Positions 19,626 to 28,166 of a DNA stretch of 64,000 bases are shown here, piece after piece (the stretch's first letter is position 1; the number at the start of each line of letters is the position of its first letter). The notes under the pieces are model-generated. The model did not search any database, was not told the origin of the DNA, and worked only from the letters and a program-made list of their open reading frames with translations. The position numbers and the translations under genes were made by a program. Source of the DNA: Theionarchaea archaeon. Lineage in GTDB: Archaea > Methanobacteriota_B > Thermococci > Methanofastidiosales > SZ-28-30. The stretch lies in contig JACVGT010000013.1 of assembly GCA_018992685.1 (NCBI GenBank), positions 1-64,000 on the forward strand. Direction: 5' to 3'.

Positions 19626-19731
19626 GAAGTGAAAATCTTGATGGGGTTTTTAAAACTATTGTTGTAGAAAGAGGATAGGGCCCTTCACCGACCCTGTGAA
19701 CCTGTCTCTGACCGTTCAGAATCGTCTTGCA

Positions 19732-20043
19732 CTACGTCCTTGAGCCCACAATTACCAGTATTCCCACTACAAGAAAGAACAGGGCAGCAGCAATATACAT
19801 CGGAAACGCCATATATGCCCTCAAGACCCAGAGACCACCAACTACTGCCAGCACAATTCCCCAGGCGCGATCATAAAATGAAGCACCTGTCATGATCATC
19901 CATCCTCCCATCCCCAGGAGCGCCATGGGTATCACCATGACTACGGGCACATGAGCAATCCACACCACAAGCAGCCCCACAGCAAGGATGATGAGAAACA
20001 CTCCCCAAAATATCTTCTGCAGGAAGGCGTGATTTGAATCCAT
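19732..20043 (-). CDS. Small membrane protein, unknown
   Basis: 103 residues with four predicted transmembrane helices and very short loops (MDSNHAFLQKIFWG start, GSRT end). No family recognised. TATA at 20063-20074 on the minus strand is centred about 26 nt from the ATG, which supports a real leaderless gene. It is divergent from the HTH-tes operon. Confidence 0.65.
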   Translation of the reverse strand: MDSNHAFLQKIFWGVFLIILAVGLLVVWIAHVPVVMVIPMALLGMGGWMIMTGASFYDRAWGIVLAVVGGLWVLRAYMAFPMYIAAALFFLVVGILVIVGSRT

Positions 20044-20140
20044 ACATCTCCAGTCTTAATAACATTTATAAACATTCCTTCATCATTCCTTCTTCTCTCC
20101 TGCTGACAACCAGTGGGTTCCCTCAGCCGCAATCGAAACC

Positions 20141-20150
20141 TTTATATATT
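20141..20150 (+). promoter_or_regulatory. TATA/BRE of the HTH-tes operon
   Basis: The box tttatatatt is preceded by the BRE-like cgaaacc. Predicted start near 20171, leaving a short leader with SD ggagg at 20181. Confidence 0.65.
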
Positions 20151-20174
20151 CTAGAAATTTCTGAAATTTTAGAA
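20149..20174. promoter_or_regulatory. Repeated TTCTAGAA-like operator candidate
   Basis: Three related units spaced about 9-11 bp (ttctagaaat, ttctgaaatt, tttagaa) run from the TATA box to the predicted transcription start. The first, TTCTAGAA, is a perfect palindrome. The position suits repression by the HTH protein encoded just downstream. Confidence 0.45.
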
Positions 20175-20191
20175 AAATGTGGAGGATATTT

Positions 20192-20680
20192 ATGAACGAC
20201 AATATTCGAGGCGAACTGGTACAGGAGCTCGTTGTCATGGCTCGATATTGGGGATTGTCTGAAGGAAGTGCAGCAGTATACGCTGTTCTCGCCCTGTCAG
20301 GGAACGCATTGAACATGAATGAACTGCAGAAGCTTACTGGATACAGCCTGTCCTCAGTGTCTACCCATTTGAAGTCACTGACTGAAAAATACCTGGTGAC
20401 CAAGATGAAAGAAGAGGGAGTGTACGTTTATAGGGCAGAAATGGATTTCGAGCAAATATTCAGGCTGCTTTCAAAAGAACTGCTGGACCGGAATATTCTG
20501 CCCCTGCACAGGAAGGTCAGAGAATTCAGAGAAGTGCAAGAAGGAGCCCTGAATCAGCACTTGTCTCGTCTCGAGCAGGAGATGTCAAAACTCATTGACT
20601 ACCTGACAAAGATCATATCTACGAGAGGTGAAGCTCATGGTATTGAGGAAAACAACATCCTTATGCCCAGTATGTCATGA
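20192..20680 (+). CDS. GbsR/MarR-like winged-helix regulator
   Basis: 162 residues from ATG 20192, which has SD ggagg at 20181-20185; an in-frame ATG at 20177 precedes the SD and is unlikely. Winged helix at about 20-85 (AAVYAVLALSGNALNMNELQ, then TGYSLSSVSTHLKSL), followed by a long helical, probably dimerising C terminus (110-150). It overlaps the tetraether-synthase gene by 44 bp, so it likely regulates its own operon and hence membrane-lipid cyclisation state (inference). Confidence 0.8.
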   Translation: MNDNIRGELVQELVVMARYWGLSEGSAAVYAVLALSGNALNMNELQKLTGYSLSSVSTHLKSLTEKYLVTKMKEEGVYVYRAEMDFEQIFRLLSKELLDRNILPLHRKVREFREVQEGALNQHLSRLEQEMSKLIDYLTKIISTRGEAHGIEENNILMPSMS

Positions 20681-22121
20681 GGTCATAGAAGCAGATATCG
20701 TGGAAGAGAATGGCAAGGTGATGATGGAGAAGACCTGTCCTGATCATGGATTCTTCAAGGATCTCTATTGGGGAGATGCAGACATGTACAAGAAAGCCCA
20801 GAGATTCGTCCATGAAGGAAAAGGAATCTCAACTCCCATTACCACCAGAGAGAAAGGATGTCCTTTCGACTGCGGCATCTGTAATGAGCATAAGACCACC
20901 ACTATACTGGCAAACATTGACTTGACTAACAGGTGCAACATGCGATGTCCCATCTGTTTTGCCGATACCACCTCTGAATACCTGTATGAACCCTCATTTG
21001 AGGAAGTCGTGGAGATGCTCAAGGTTCTGCGCGGCGAAGCTCCAGTCCCCTGCAAGGCTGTTCAGTTCAGTGGGGGAGAACCAACAGTACGATCAGATCT
21101 TCCAGAAATTATTCGGAAGGCGAAAGAACTGGGATTTGCGCAGATACAGATTGCAACCAACGGATTAAAGCTTGCAGAGTCCCTGGACTTCTGCAAGGAA
21201 CTGCGTGATGCGGGATTGAACACGGTGTATCTACAGTTTGATGGGGTTACTCCAGATGTGTATGAAAAGACCAGGGGATTCAATGCCTGGCCAATTAAAG
21301 AGAAGGCCATTGAGAACTGTGAAAAAGCAGGGGCCACCAGCATCTGTTTGGTGCCCACCCTTGTTAAAGGAATAAACGATAACCAAGTCGGAGATATCAT
21401 TCGGTATGCATTTGACCATCGCAGAGTGGTGAGAGCAGTGAATTTCCAGCCCATATCGTTTGCTGGCCGTCTCAGGTATGAAGACCTCATGGACATGCGG
21501 ATAACCATTCCGGACTTTACATATCTGGTGGAAGAACAGACGAATGGACAGATAACTGCACAGGATTTCTATACAGTGCCCACAGTGGTTCCCATATCTC
21601 ATCTCGTAGAAGCCTTGACTGGGAAACCGCAGGTAGAGTTTACCTGCCATTTCACGTGCGGTGCTGCAACGTACGTTTTCAAGGATGGAGACAAGCTAGT
21701 ACCCATCACACAATTCATTGACGTAGTGGAGTTAACTGACTATCTGGAGGACTTGTCCCAAGAGAAGATTGGCGCCGTCAAGAAGCCGCTGGTGGCAGCC
21801 AAAGTACTGAACAAGCTGAGGAAAGTAATAGACAAGGACAAGAAACCTGGATACTTGAACATCGAAAAAATGCTGCTGGATATCTTCTTGGGCCGCTCAT
21901 ACCTGGATGAATTCAGTTATGAAGCTGTTCTCATTGGATGCATGCACTTCCAGGATGGATATAATTTTGATCTGGAACGAGTGCAGCGATGTGCCATTCA
22001 TTACGCACTTCCAGACGGGCGTGTCATACCGTTCTGTCCTTTCAACACTGTACACAGAAAGGAATTTGAACGGGAGTACGCCAGGCAGAAAGGTACACTG
22101 AAAAAAGAAGTCACAGTGTAA
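20637..22121 (+). CDS. tes: Tetraether lipid synthase-family radical SAM protein
   Basis: 494 residues. The layout matches the Tes/MJ0619 family, which joins the phytanyl ends of two archaeol lipids into tetraether. N-terminal Cys pairs (C10-C13, C34 in TCPDHGFF), CPFDCGIC at 75-82, the SAM-cluster motif CNMRCPIC at 100-107, FSGGEPTVRSD, and a C-terminal set (TCHFTCGAATYVF; GCMHFQDGYNFD; RCAIHYALPDGR; PFCPFNTVHR) for extra Fe-S clusters. I prefer ATG 20637 (SD gaggtg at 20625-20630) over the GTG at 20628. Translated in overlap with the upstream HTH gene. Confidence 0.9.
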   Translation: MVLRKTTSLCPVCHEVIEADIVEENGKVMMEKTCPDHGFFKDLYWGDADMYKKAQRFVHEGKGISTPITTREKGCPFDCGICNEHKTTTILANIDLTNRCNMRCPICFADTTSEYLYEPSFEEVVEMLKVLRGEAPVPCKAVQFSGGEPTVRSDLPEIIRKAKELGFAQIQIATNGLKLAESLDFCKELRDAGLNTVYLQFDGVTPDVYEKTRGFNAWPIKEKAIENCEKAGATSICLVPTLVKGINDNQVGDIIRYAFDHRRVVRAVNFQPISFAGRLRYEDLMDMRITIPDFTYLVEEQTNGQITAQDFYTVPTVVPISHLVEALTGKPQVEFTCHFTCGAATYVFKDGDKLVPITQFIDVVELTDYLEDLSQEKIGAVKKPLVAAKVLNKLRKVIDKDKKPGYLNIEKMLLDIFLGRSYLDEFSYEAVLIGCMHFQDGYNFDLERVQRCAIHYALPDGRVIPFCPFNTVHRKEFEREYARQKGTLKKEVTV

Positions 22122-22123
22122 TC

Positions 22124-22175
22124 TCTTTTTCCTCACTTTCTTATTTCTTTCCTCTTCTTGTTTTTCTCCTTTTCT
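22124..22175 (+). terminator. T-rich terminator after tes
   Basis: Repeated T4-T5 runs in a pyrimidine-rich stretch begin a few bases after the tes stop codon. Confidence 0.45.
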
Positions 22176-22259
22176 TGACTATCTTTGCCATCGCTCCGAG
22201 CAGGTGTGACAAGCGCGCTTCGTGCACCAGAGTCGTACTTGCAGACTGCATTCATCGTG

Positions 22260-22736
22260 TCATTGGGATAGAAAATCTCCTATTCCCAAGTGATAGGCCA
22301 TCAAAAAAGCAAAAATTGCCACGAATAGAGTCAAGATAGTCAAAATCTTGATTAATGTTTCACTTGGAGGAATATTTCCCACTCTATTGAACTTGACTAA
22401 CTGTTTGGCGCCATCTTGAAAGAAGATGTAGTGGAAAGCTCTATACCAGAAAAAGAACAAGGTAATCCATGCAAGAACCTGATATATCCCTATATCCTGC
22501 ATTACAACGTAAAATGGGTCTTTGTATCCTCCTGCATATTGAAACAGACCAAGTAGAAAGAAGGGAACCGTCATATACAAGAAATATCCTTTCAGGAACG
22601 CATTAGCCTCCTCTGTCCATTCTGGATGCTCCTTCAGGGTCTCTGAAAGACGGTATTTGCCCCAGAGCACATTGATCGCGCCCACCGGGACACCCAAAAA
22701 CCACAAATACTGGAATATGAATATGTTTTCAACCAT
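22260..22736 (-). CDS. Membrane protein of unknown function
   Basis: 158 residues with about four transmembrane helices (near 5-25, 48-68, 80-100, 130-150). No family recognised. SD aaggtgat lies just before the ATG and a TATA-like box (22785-22796 on minus) gives a leader of about 28 nt. The 294 bp between this gene and the D-aminopeptidase hold only the two promoters and no convincing gene. Confidence 0.65.
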   Translation of the reverse strand: MVENIFIFQYLWFLGVPVGAINVLWGKYRLSETLKEHPEWTEEANAFLKGYFLYMTVPFFLLGLFQYAGGYKDPFYVVMQDIGIYQVLAWITLFFFWYRAFHYIFFQDGAKQLVKFNRVGNIPPSETLIKILTILTLFVAIFAFLMAYHLGIGDFLSQ

Positions 22737-23030
22737 GGACGATCACCTTGAGTTATGATTCAAGTACTCAGGGCTGGATTGTATCCTTAATAAGGTTTTG
22801 GATACCTTTCCTGCTGGATTGCCGACATGAACAGGGCAGAAGAAGAACTCTGGATATATCAGAACACTAGTGTGTTGTCACTGTCACGCCTCTAGGATAT
22901 GCATTGCGACGGTCTGAACCATGTCCCAAAGAGACCAGCCATCTTATATGGATAGCGTAAGGTGAGCACATCTTGAAGTCAATGCACCTGCTTCAGATAG
23001 TATTATAACATGGAGATGAGAGGCTCCATC

Positions 23031-23852
23031 ATGAAAGTCTACATCTCTGCAGATATTGAAGGGATATCCGGAGTCACCGATCTTGATCATATCAGGAGAG
23101 AAGGCAAAGACTATGACACTGCACGAATGCTCATGACCAACGAAGTCAATGCTGCTGTAGAGGGCGCCTTTGAAGGGGGGGCGTCAGAGGTTACAGTCAA
23201 TGATTCCCATGGGAGTATGATAAACCTGCTCATGGAAGAACTTGATCCTCGTGTTTCTATCATTTCAGGAGCACCCAAACCCTTGTCTATGGTTCAAGGT
23301 GTTCAGGGAAACGATGCTGCATTCTTCATCGGGTATCATTCAAAAGCAGGTACTGAGGACGCCGTCATGGACCACACCTACCACGGTCGAGTCGTCCATA
23401 CTATACGGGTGAACGGTGCAGAACTGGGCGAATTGGGAATCAATGCGGCTCTCGCTGGCCATTTTGGTGTTCCGGTAGTTCTGGTTTCAGGGGACGAGAG
23501 AACGACACAGGAAGCTGAAGCCTTGCTTGGCAACGTGGAGGTTGTGGCAACCAAGGAAGGAATAGGACGCTTTGCTGCCAGAAATGTCCATCCTGCAGCA
23601 GCCTGCAAGGAGATAAAAAGGAAAGCACAGAAAGTCATACAGGAATCCAGGCAAAGGAACCCATATATCATACCTCCGCCTCTCCGTCTGGAAATGGATG
23701 TACTCTTCAGTGACATGGCTGATCGAATTGTCATGGTTCCATCTGTCGAACGAGTTTCTGGAAGGTGTGTTGCATATCACTGTGAAGATTTCGTGACTCT
23801 TTACACCATGATGAGGGCCATGATTCTCATAGCTTCCACTGCTATGCGATAG
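23031..23852 (+). CDS. dppA: D-aminopeptidase, M55 (DppA) family
   Basis: 273 residues. M55 zinc peptidases cut D-amino-acid-containing peptides. Numbering from ATG 23031 gives Asp8 and Glu10 (YISADIEGI), His60 (NDSHGSM), His103 (GYHSKAG) and His115 (MDHTYHG), matching the metal ligands and nucleophile of Bacillus DppA almost exactly, which supports this start over the ATG at 23010. A TATA at 23000-23008 is centred 26-27 nt upstream. Likely role: peptide scavenging. Confidence 0.88.
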   Translation: MKVYISADIEGISGVTDLDHIRREGKDYDTARMLMTNEVNAAVEGAFEGGASEVTVNDSHGSMINLLMEELDPRVSIISGAPKPLSMVQGVQGNDAAFFIGYHSKAGTEDAVMDHTYHGRVVHTIRVNGAELGELGINAALAGHFGVPVVLVSGDERTTQEAEALLGNVEVVATKEGIGRFAARNVHPAAACKEIKRKAQKVIQESRQRNPYIIPPPLRLEMDVLFSDMADRIVMVPSVERVSGRCVAYHCEDFVTLYTMMRAMILIASTAMR

Positions 23853-23915
23853 ATTTTATTTCAGTGATGCATTCATACACTGAACCCCTCACGAACCTCG
23901 GGAGGAATGCAGGAG

Positions 23916-24575
23916 TCATAACAGTGCCTCAAAAAACTGGGAAAGCTTAATTCTGTCCAGGTGGCCTTCTGTTCTCACACCTGTACACACATCAACACCA
24001 AAAGGGCCTACTGCATTGATTGCGTCTCGTACGTTGGATGGGTTCAATCCTCCGGCCAGAAAGACAGGGGTGTGGACAATTTCCCGAATTTCCCTGCTGA
24101 TGCCCCAATCGTGAGACCTTCCGGTGCCTCCCAGCTCTTTCACCTTCAAGAACTGATTTCCTGAGTCCAAAAGCAGAGCATCCACATGATCAGCTGCTAG
24201 AATAGCTTCTTCAACTGCCTCTTTCCTCGTGATGTGAATCACCTGAACCAGAGAAACGCCGGGAAGCTCTTCTCGAAGCTCTTCATACGTTCCGTGGACA
24301 AGTCGGTCGCAAATCTGGATTGTATTGGCCCTTGTCCTTTTCTGCTGCTCAATGATCGGACGAGTGTCTTGCTTGCTGGTGAGAAGAAAGGAAGAAACTC
24401 CGGGTGGGACACGAGCAGCAATCTCAGCAATCAGTGCTTCCCCAATTACTCCCGGACCACTGGGCATGTCAGACACTAATCCCAGAGCTGAGGCTCCCTG
24501 CCTAATGGCTAGCCATGCCTCTTCAATGCTGGCTATACAACAAATCTTTACCCTGGGAATCTTGGTAGGGTCCAT
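23916..24575 (-). CDS. Phosphoribosylanthranilate isomerase-like protein (TrpF fold)
   Basis: 219 residues with the TrpF TIM-barrel pattern: VKICCIAS (catalytic Cys region, normally KICG), LLLDSG (catalytic Asp region), GGTGRSHDW and FLAGGLNPSNV with VDVCTGVRTEGH. TrpF isomerises phosphoribosylanthranilate in tryptophan synthesis. No other trp gene is nearby, and the KICG glycine is a Cys, so it may be TrpF or a TrpF-like isomerase with another substrate. SD aaggagaaggg precedes the ATG. Confidence 0.75.
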   Translation of the reverse strand: MDPTKIPRVKICCIASIEEAWLAIRQGASALGLVSDMPSGPGVIGEALIAEIAARVPPGVSSFLLTSKQDTRPIIEQQKRTRANTIQICDRLVHGTYEELREELPGVSLVQVIHITRKEAVEEAILAADHVDALLLDSGNQFLKVKELGGTGRSHDWGISREIREIVHTPVFLAGGLNPSNVRDAINAVGPFGVDVCTGVRTEGHLDRIKLSQFFEALL

Positions 24576-24693
24576 AATTCATCCCTTCTCCTTGTTTTGA
24601 GGGAAGGTATTTCATCTCTGCCAACCCTTTATGAACAAGAGATTACCTTCATTACTGGATCGTGGGACTGTAATCAGTTTCGTGTCATTCATG

Positions 24694-25923
24694 TTATTCA
24701 TATATTTTTTCGTTCGCATTTGCCTCCATGGCATCCATCTCTACATTCCGGACTGCCTCAGGAAGGGAGAGGACCTCTCTGTAATACTCGTGCTGGATGA
24801 TTAGATTCATAACCTCGTTTGTACCTGTCCAGATCATCATTAATCGGGCATCCCGTAACATCCTCTCGATTGGGTACACGTTGGTATACCCAATCCCGCC
24901 CATGATCTGCATGGCGTGATTCACAATTTCCCAGGCTGTGTCAGTAGCACACTTCTTGGCCTCGGATACCAGCCTGCGCGTGTACCCAGTTCCTCCATAT
25001 CTATCAACTGCTACTGCTGCCCCGTGCACCAGCCCTGAAGCTGCATCCAACATGGTAATGCTGTCAGCAACTTTGAAAGAAACTCCTTCAAATTTCCGAA
25101 TAGTCTGTCCAAAGGCCTTCCTTCTGTCGCTGTATCGTGCTGCAATCTCCAATGCTGCCCTGGCCAGTCCAAGAGCTCCTGCTGCTGAGGTCATCCTCTC
25201 TGGAATCATCATCTGGTAGAAAATCTCAGAACCTTTGCCTTCACCGCAGAGTATGTTTTCAGCAGGAACTTCAGTATCTTTGAATACTAGTCTCCCTGCA
25301 CCTCCTCCTCTGGTGCCCATGATTCCGTACAGATATTCCACCTTGACACCCATGTCTCTTTCTACAATAAAGGTGCTCAAAGAGGTTCTGGGATCACCTG
25401 TCCCAGTCCGGGCATAGACGAGAAAGATGTCTGCACCTTCAGCTCCCACGACAAACCGTTTCTGTCCGTTCAGAATATAGTGGTCTCCCTCCCTGACTGC
25501 TTCAGTAGTGGTACCAAAGAAATCGCTGCCACCTCTGGGTTCTGTGAGGGCTTCTGCACAGCAGGTCTCTCCCCGTATCAAAGGTTTCAAGTACGCCTGT
25601 TTTTGCTGTTCTGAACCGAATACGTGGAGTGCCTCTCCCACAATGCTCACCAGAGAGTAGAGGCATGCCAGGGAAGCTCCCAGAATACCAACTTCTTCTA
25701 GAGCAATGATTTCATCCTGCCATTGTAGCCCTCGTCCATCATACGTATCATCAAATCGAAGACCTAAGAGGGTTCTGCGGGCTGCTTCAGCGATATATTC
25801 TCTGGGATACGTGACGTTATCAGAATCCATGTCAAGAAGGAGCTGTCGGGGAACCCACTTGACAAAATCTCGAACTTCATCACGGAGAACCTTCTGGGGT
25901 TCTGTCAAGAAAGCTTCGATCAT
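24694..25923 (-). CDS. Acyl-CoA dehydrogenase
   Basis: 409 residues, full-length flavoprotein. Motifs: [13 protein letters not shown] (FAD/substrate loop), [40 protein letters not shown]. The usual catalytic Glu position near the C terminus (Y-E-G-T in medium-chain enzymes) reads IWTGTNE, so the base must lie elsewhere, as in isovaleryl- and long-chain-type enzymes, or the activity is altered. It would feed electrons to an electron-transfer flavoprotein; no etf genes are in view. Start has SD ggtga 4 nt upstream. Confidence 0.9.
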   Translation of the reverse strand: MIEAFLTEPQKVLRDEVRDFVKWVPRQLLLDMDSDNVTYPREYIAEAARRTLLGLRFDDTYDGRGLQWQDEIIALEEVGILGASLACLYSLVSIVGEALHVFGSEQQKQAYLKPLIRGETCCAEALTEPRGGSDFFGTTTEAVREGDHYILNGQKRFVVGAEGADIFLVYARTGTGDPRTSLSTFIVERDMGVKVEYLYGIMGTRGGGAGRLVFKDTEVPAENILCGEGKGSEIFYQMMIPERMTSAAGALGLARAALEIAARYSDRRKAFGQTIRKFEGVSFKVADSITMLDAASGLVHGAAVAVDRYGGTGYTRRLVSEAKKCATDTAWEIVNHAMQIMGGIGYTNVYPIERMLRDARLMMIWTGTNEVMNLIIQHEYYREVLSLPEAVRNVEMDAMEANANEKIYE

Positions 25924-26060
25924 GTGTTCACCGTGATTGATTACTCTCTAAGGGTATTAACGTTTTTGATTTCGGCTATCTCAAAACTAAGTCTCGTAAT
26001 CTCGAGATGTTCTGGCTGAAAGAGAGCGATACTATTCTAGTAAATTTGGCTTACAATCTG

Positions 26061-26483
26061 TTATTTTTCTTTTGATGTCAGATTATCAAGAACCAATCCA
26101 AAGTCAAAATCGCTGCTTACATAGCAAAAGGACTGTGGTGGCATGAAGTCCTCGCAGATCGTGTGTGGATCTATTGGATCTTCAAATGCCTTAACCTCCC
26201 TAATTTTGATTGCAAAAGCCTTTTCTTTATTTTCGAAATAGCAGAGGTATTCTTCTCTTGACAGTCCTGCGTGAGAAGAACACTCTTCCCAGATCGTTTC
26301 AACAGATCCTTCAAGTATTTTATCCATTCTCAGCACACCCACGATTCTCTTGACGGGAGAGGTAGAATATATGTAAATACTCTCTACATCTTTCCTGAAG
26401 ATCCTTCTTCTGAATTCATACTTTTTCTCCCCATCCAAGATTCTTTCTGCGTAACGCGGTCTAACTGAAAGCAAAACGTTCAT
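26061..26483 (-). CDS. ASCH/PUA-like domain protein
   Basis: 140 residues. The sequence begins MNVLLSVRPRYAERILDGEK and has YEFRRRIF and VVGVLR-type strands (KRIVGVLRMDKIL), the pattern of the ASCH domain, a PUA-related fold thought to bind RNA or modified nucleotides. It overlaps the 3' end of the PIN-GNAT-ASCH gene by 23 bp and is preceded by SD gggtgg, so both are in one operon. The region is more A/T-rich than its neighbours. Confidence 0.72.
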   Translation of the reverse strand: MNVLLSVRPRYAERILDGEKKYEFRRRIFRKDVESIYIYSTSPVKRIVGVLRMDKILEGSVETIWEECSSHAGLSREEYLCYFENKEKAFAIKIREVKAFEDPIDPHTICEDFMPPQSFCYVSSDFDFGLVLDNLTSKEK

Positions 26484-27942
26484 CAATGCCACCCTTTTTC
26501 TTTAGAAGTCTATATCCGCCTTCCCCAATCTGAATTATTGTCTGAGGTGCAGAGCGTAGGATTCTCTCTCTAGCCAATTCCTTTATGTCCAACGGATTCT
26601 TGAGGTGAAAATGATGCCTGAAAATGATCACTGTAACAGGCTTCTTTGTCAGGTCCCGGATCTCGTCGTAGGTGTAGACACTTCTCTTCCCCACAAGACG
26701 AACAATTTCATTCTCATCTGTAAGGCGCGGATACACAGCCTCTACGACTCCCAGCGAGGAGATTTTCTGTTGATCTTTGGATCGGTAGAAGAGCAAGATG
26801 TCACCTGGATGAATCTTTGTTATCTTTGAATGAGAGAGATAGGCTTTCGTGATGGTATTTCCCTGTATGTTGAGTTCCACGTATTCAGTTATTCTCATTT
26901 GCCTACTCCCGTAGTCTTGAAATAGACGATCATGAAATTCAGGAATTATGGGAACTACAAATTTGCGTATGCTGCTTCCATCCTTGAAACATGGGTAGAA
27001 TTTTCTGCTCATCTCCACGGGATCAATGTTGTCGCCATTTGCAGGCCTTAGTTTTTTCAGATAAACAGTCTCCCCTCTTCTGTTTTTTCCACATGATTCA
27101 AATCCGAACTCCGATACTAAATCAACTAAAAAGTCTTCTTCTTTCTCAAAATGTGTCAGATAAATTTCATCTATGTTTCGGTCTATACAATGCTGGAAAG
27201 CAAGTTTGAGGAGCAATTCTCCGATTTTGTATCCTATAAGATCTACTGTCAAAGTGGCAATCTTGAACCTTCTTTTCTTGGGTAGTGGTGGACCCGCATC
27301 CACAACCTCCTCCTCTTCTTTATATATGAGAATGGCTCTAATACTATCCTGTTCTTCATATACCCAGCATTTCCTACCTGCCCTTGACACTTTTTCAAAC
27401 CAACTAGTGAATTCGGCATATTCTCTTTTCAGTAAATCAAAAATGGGATCATTGACAGTAATGTTATACAAATACTCTTCTTTCAATAGTACATGGGAAA
27501 ATTGTCTCTCATGAAGCCTCTTGAAATATGCTAATGCAGAATTTATGTCCATGACTCGATCTCCAATATTGGTTTTTTGACTCTTATGCAAGATTCCGTT
27601 ATCTTGAGTGATTAGGATATCTGTGGCATTTCTATAAACCGCATACAAAATATGATTATCTGGATCTTTATTCGCTCTCATAGTATCGTGATCGACTATC
27701 TCCAAGAAATCTGTGCCTGGGGTAGGAGGAGATTCCAGGAGAGGATAAGACTTCAGCTTTGACATTATAATCTCTCTCCTTTTAGGGTCGGGATCATTCT
27801 CAATGTCCTGAACAGATCTTGGATGTACAAGAACCGTGTGCCCATTCTCTAGGATAATCCTGAGCAGTTCCTGAAGATCCTGTGCAACCAATCCCGAATC
27901 TTCACGGTAGATAAGAATATTCGTATCGATGAGAATTCTCAT
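26461..27942 (-). CDS. PIN nuclease - GNAT - ASCH/EVE-like three-domain fusion
   Basis: 493 residues. Residues 1-150 are a PIN-type nuclease domain: Asp6 (ILIDTNILIY), then DPDNHILYAVYRNATDILIT and QDNGIL supply the metal-binding acids. Residues about 215-310 resemble a GNAT acyltransferase (KIATLTVDLIGYKIGELLLK, EFGFESCGKNRRGETVYLK). Residues about 385-480 form a PUA/ASCH/EVE-like domain (HPGDILLFYR, SLGVVEAVYPRL, VIIFRHHFHL). This mix suggests an RNA-targeting toxin or defence protein (inference). ATG 27942 is chosen because SD ggagagga precedes it; the frame is open to 27984. Confidence 0.75.
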   Translation of the reverse strand: MRILIDTNILIYREDSGLVAQDLQELLRIILENGHTVLVHPRSVQDIENDPDPKRREIIMSKLKSYPLLESPPTPGTDFLEIVDHDTMRANKDPDNHILYAVYRNATDILITQDNGILHKSQKTNIGDRVMDINSALAYFKRLHERQFSHVLLKEEYLYNITVNDPIFDLLKREYAEFTSWFEKVSRAGRKCWVYEEQDSIRAILIYKEEEEVVDAGPPLPKKRRFKIATLTVDLIGYKIGELLLKLAFQHCIDRNIDEIYLTHFEKEEDFLVDLVSEFGFESCGKNRRGETVYLKKLRPANGDNIDPVEMSRKFYPCFKDGSSIRKFVVPIIPEFHDRLFQDYGSRQMRITEYVELNIQGNTITKAYLSHSKITKIHPGDILLFYRSKDQQKISSLGVVEAVYPRLTDENEIVRLVGKRSVYTYDEIRDLTKKPVTVIIFRHHFHLKNPLDIKELARERILRSAPQTIIQIGEGGYRLLKKKGGIDERFAFS

Positions 27943-27945
27943 CTT

Positions 27946-28020
27946 CACAATCCTCTCCACTTGTCGGTCTTGGGATTGCCACAATGAAGAGCGTTAGGTA
28001 ACTTATGCACACTTTTCATA
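27946..28020 (-). CDS. Leaderless mini-ORF upstream of the PIN-GNAT-ASCH gene
   Basis: A 24-codon frame (starts MKSVHKLPNALHC) begins exactly about 26 nt from the TATA centre at 28038-28050, so it would be the first AUG of a leaderless mRNA. It ends in TGA 3 nt before the PIN ATG and contains that gene's SD near its 3' end. This arrangement suits translational coupling or a regulatory leader peptide. Conservation is untested. Confidence 0.4.
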
Positions 28021-28037
28021 ATTAGAAGAAAAGTTCA

Positions 28038-28050
28038 CCCTATAAAAGTT
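28038..28050 (-). promoter_or_regulatory. TATA box for the PIN-GNAT-ASCH operon
   Basis: Read on the minus strand the box is acttttatagg. Expected transcript start is about 28019, at the mini-ORF AUG. Confidence 0.5.
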
Positions 28051-28166
28051 TGCCGGTCAAAAGGATTTCCTCATCACTCCCGGCTCTTTTCTAGATCAAA
28101 TTTGTGTTCTGGTTACAACTGTCATCTGATGAAAACTTTTTTATACACTCAGGCAGTGAAAGATAC

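Noticed and set aside
25999..26008. Palindrome ATCTCGAGAT
   Set aside because: Isolated short palindrome upstream of the acyl-CoA dehydrogenase; no second copy nearby, expected by chance.
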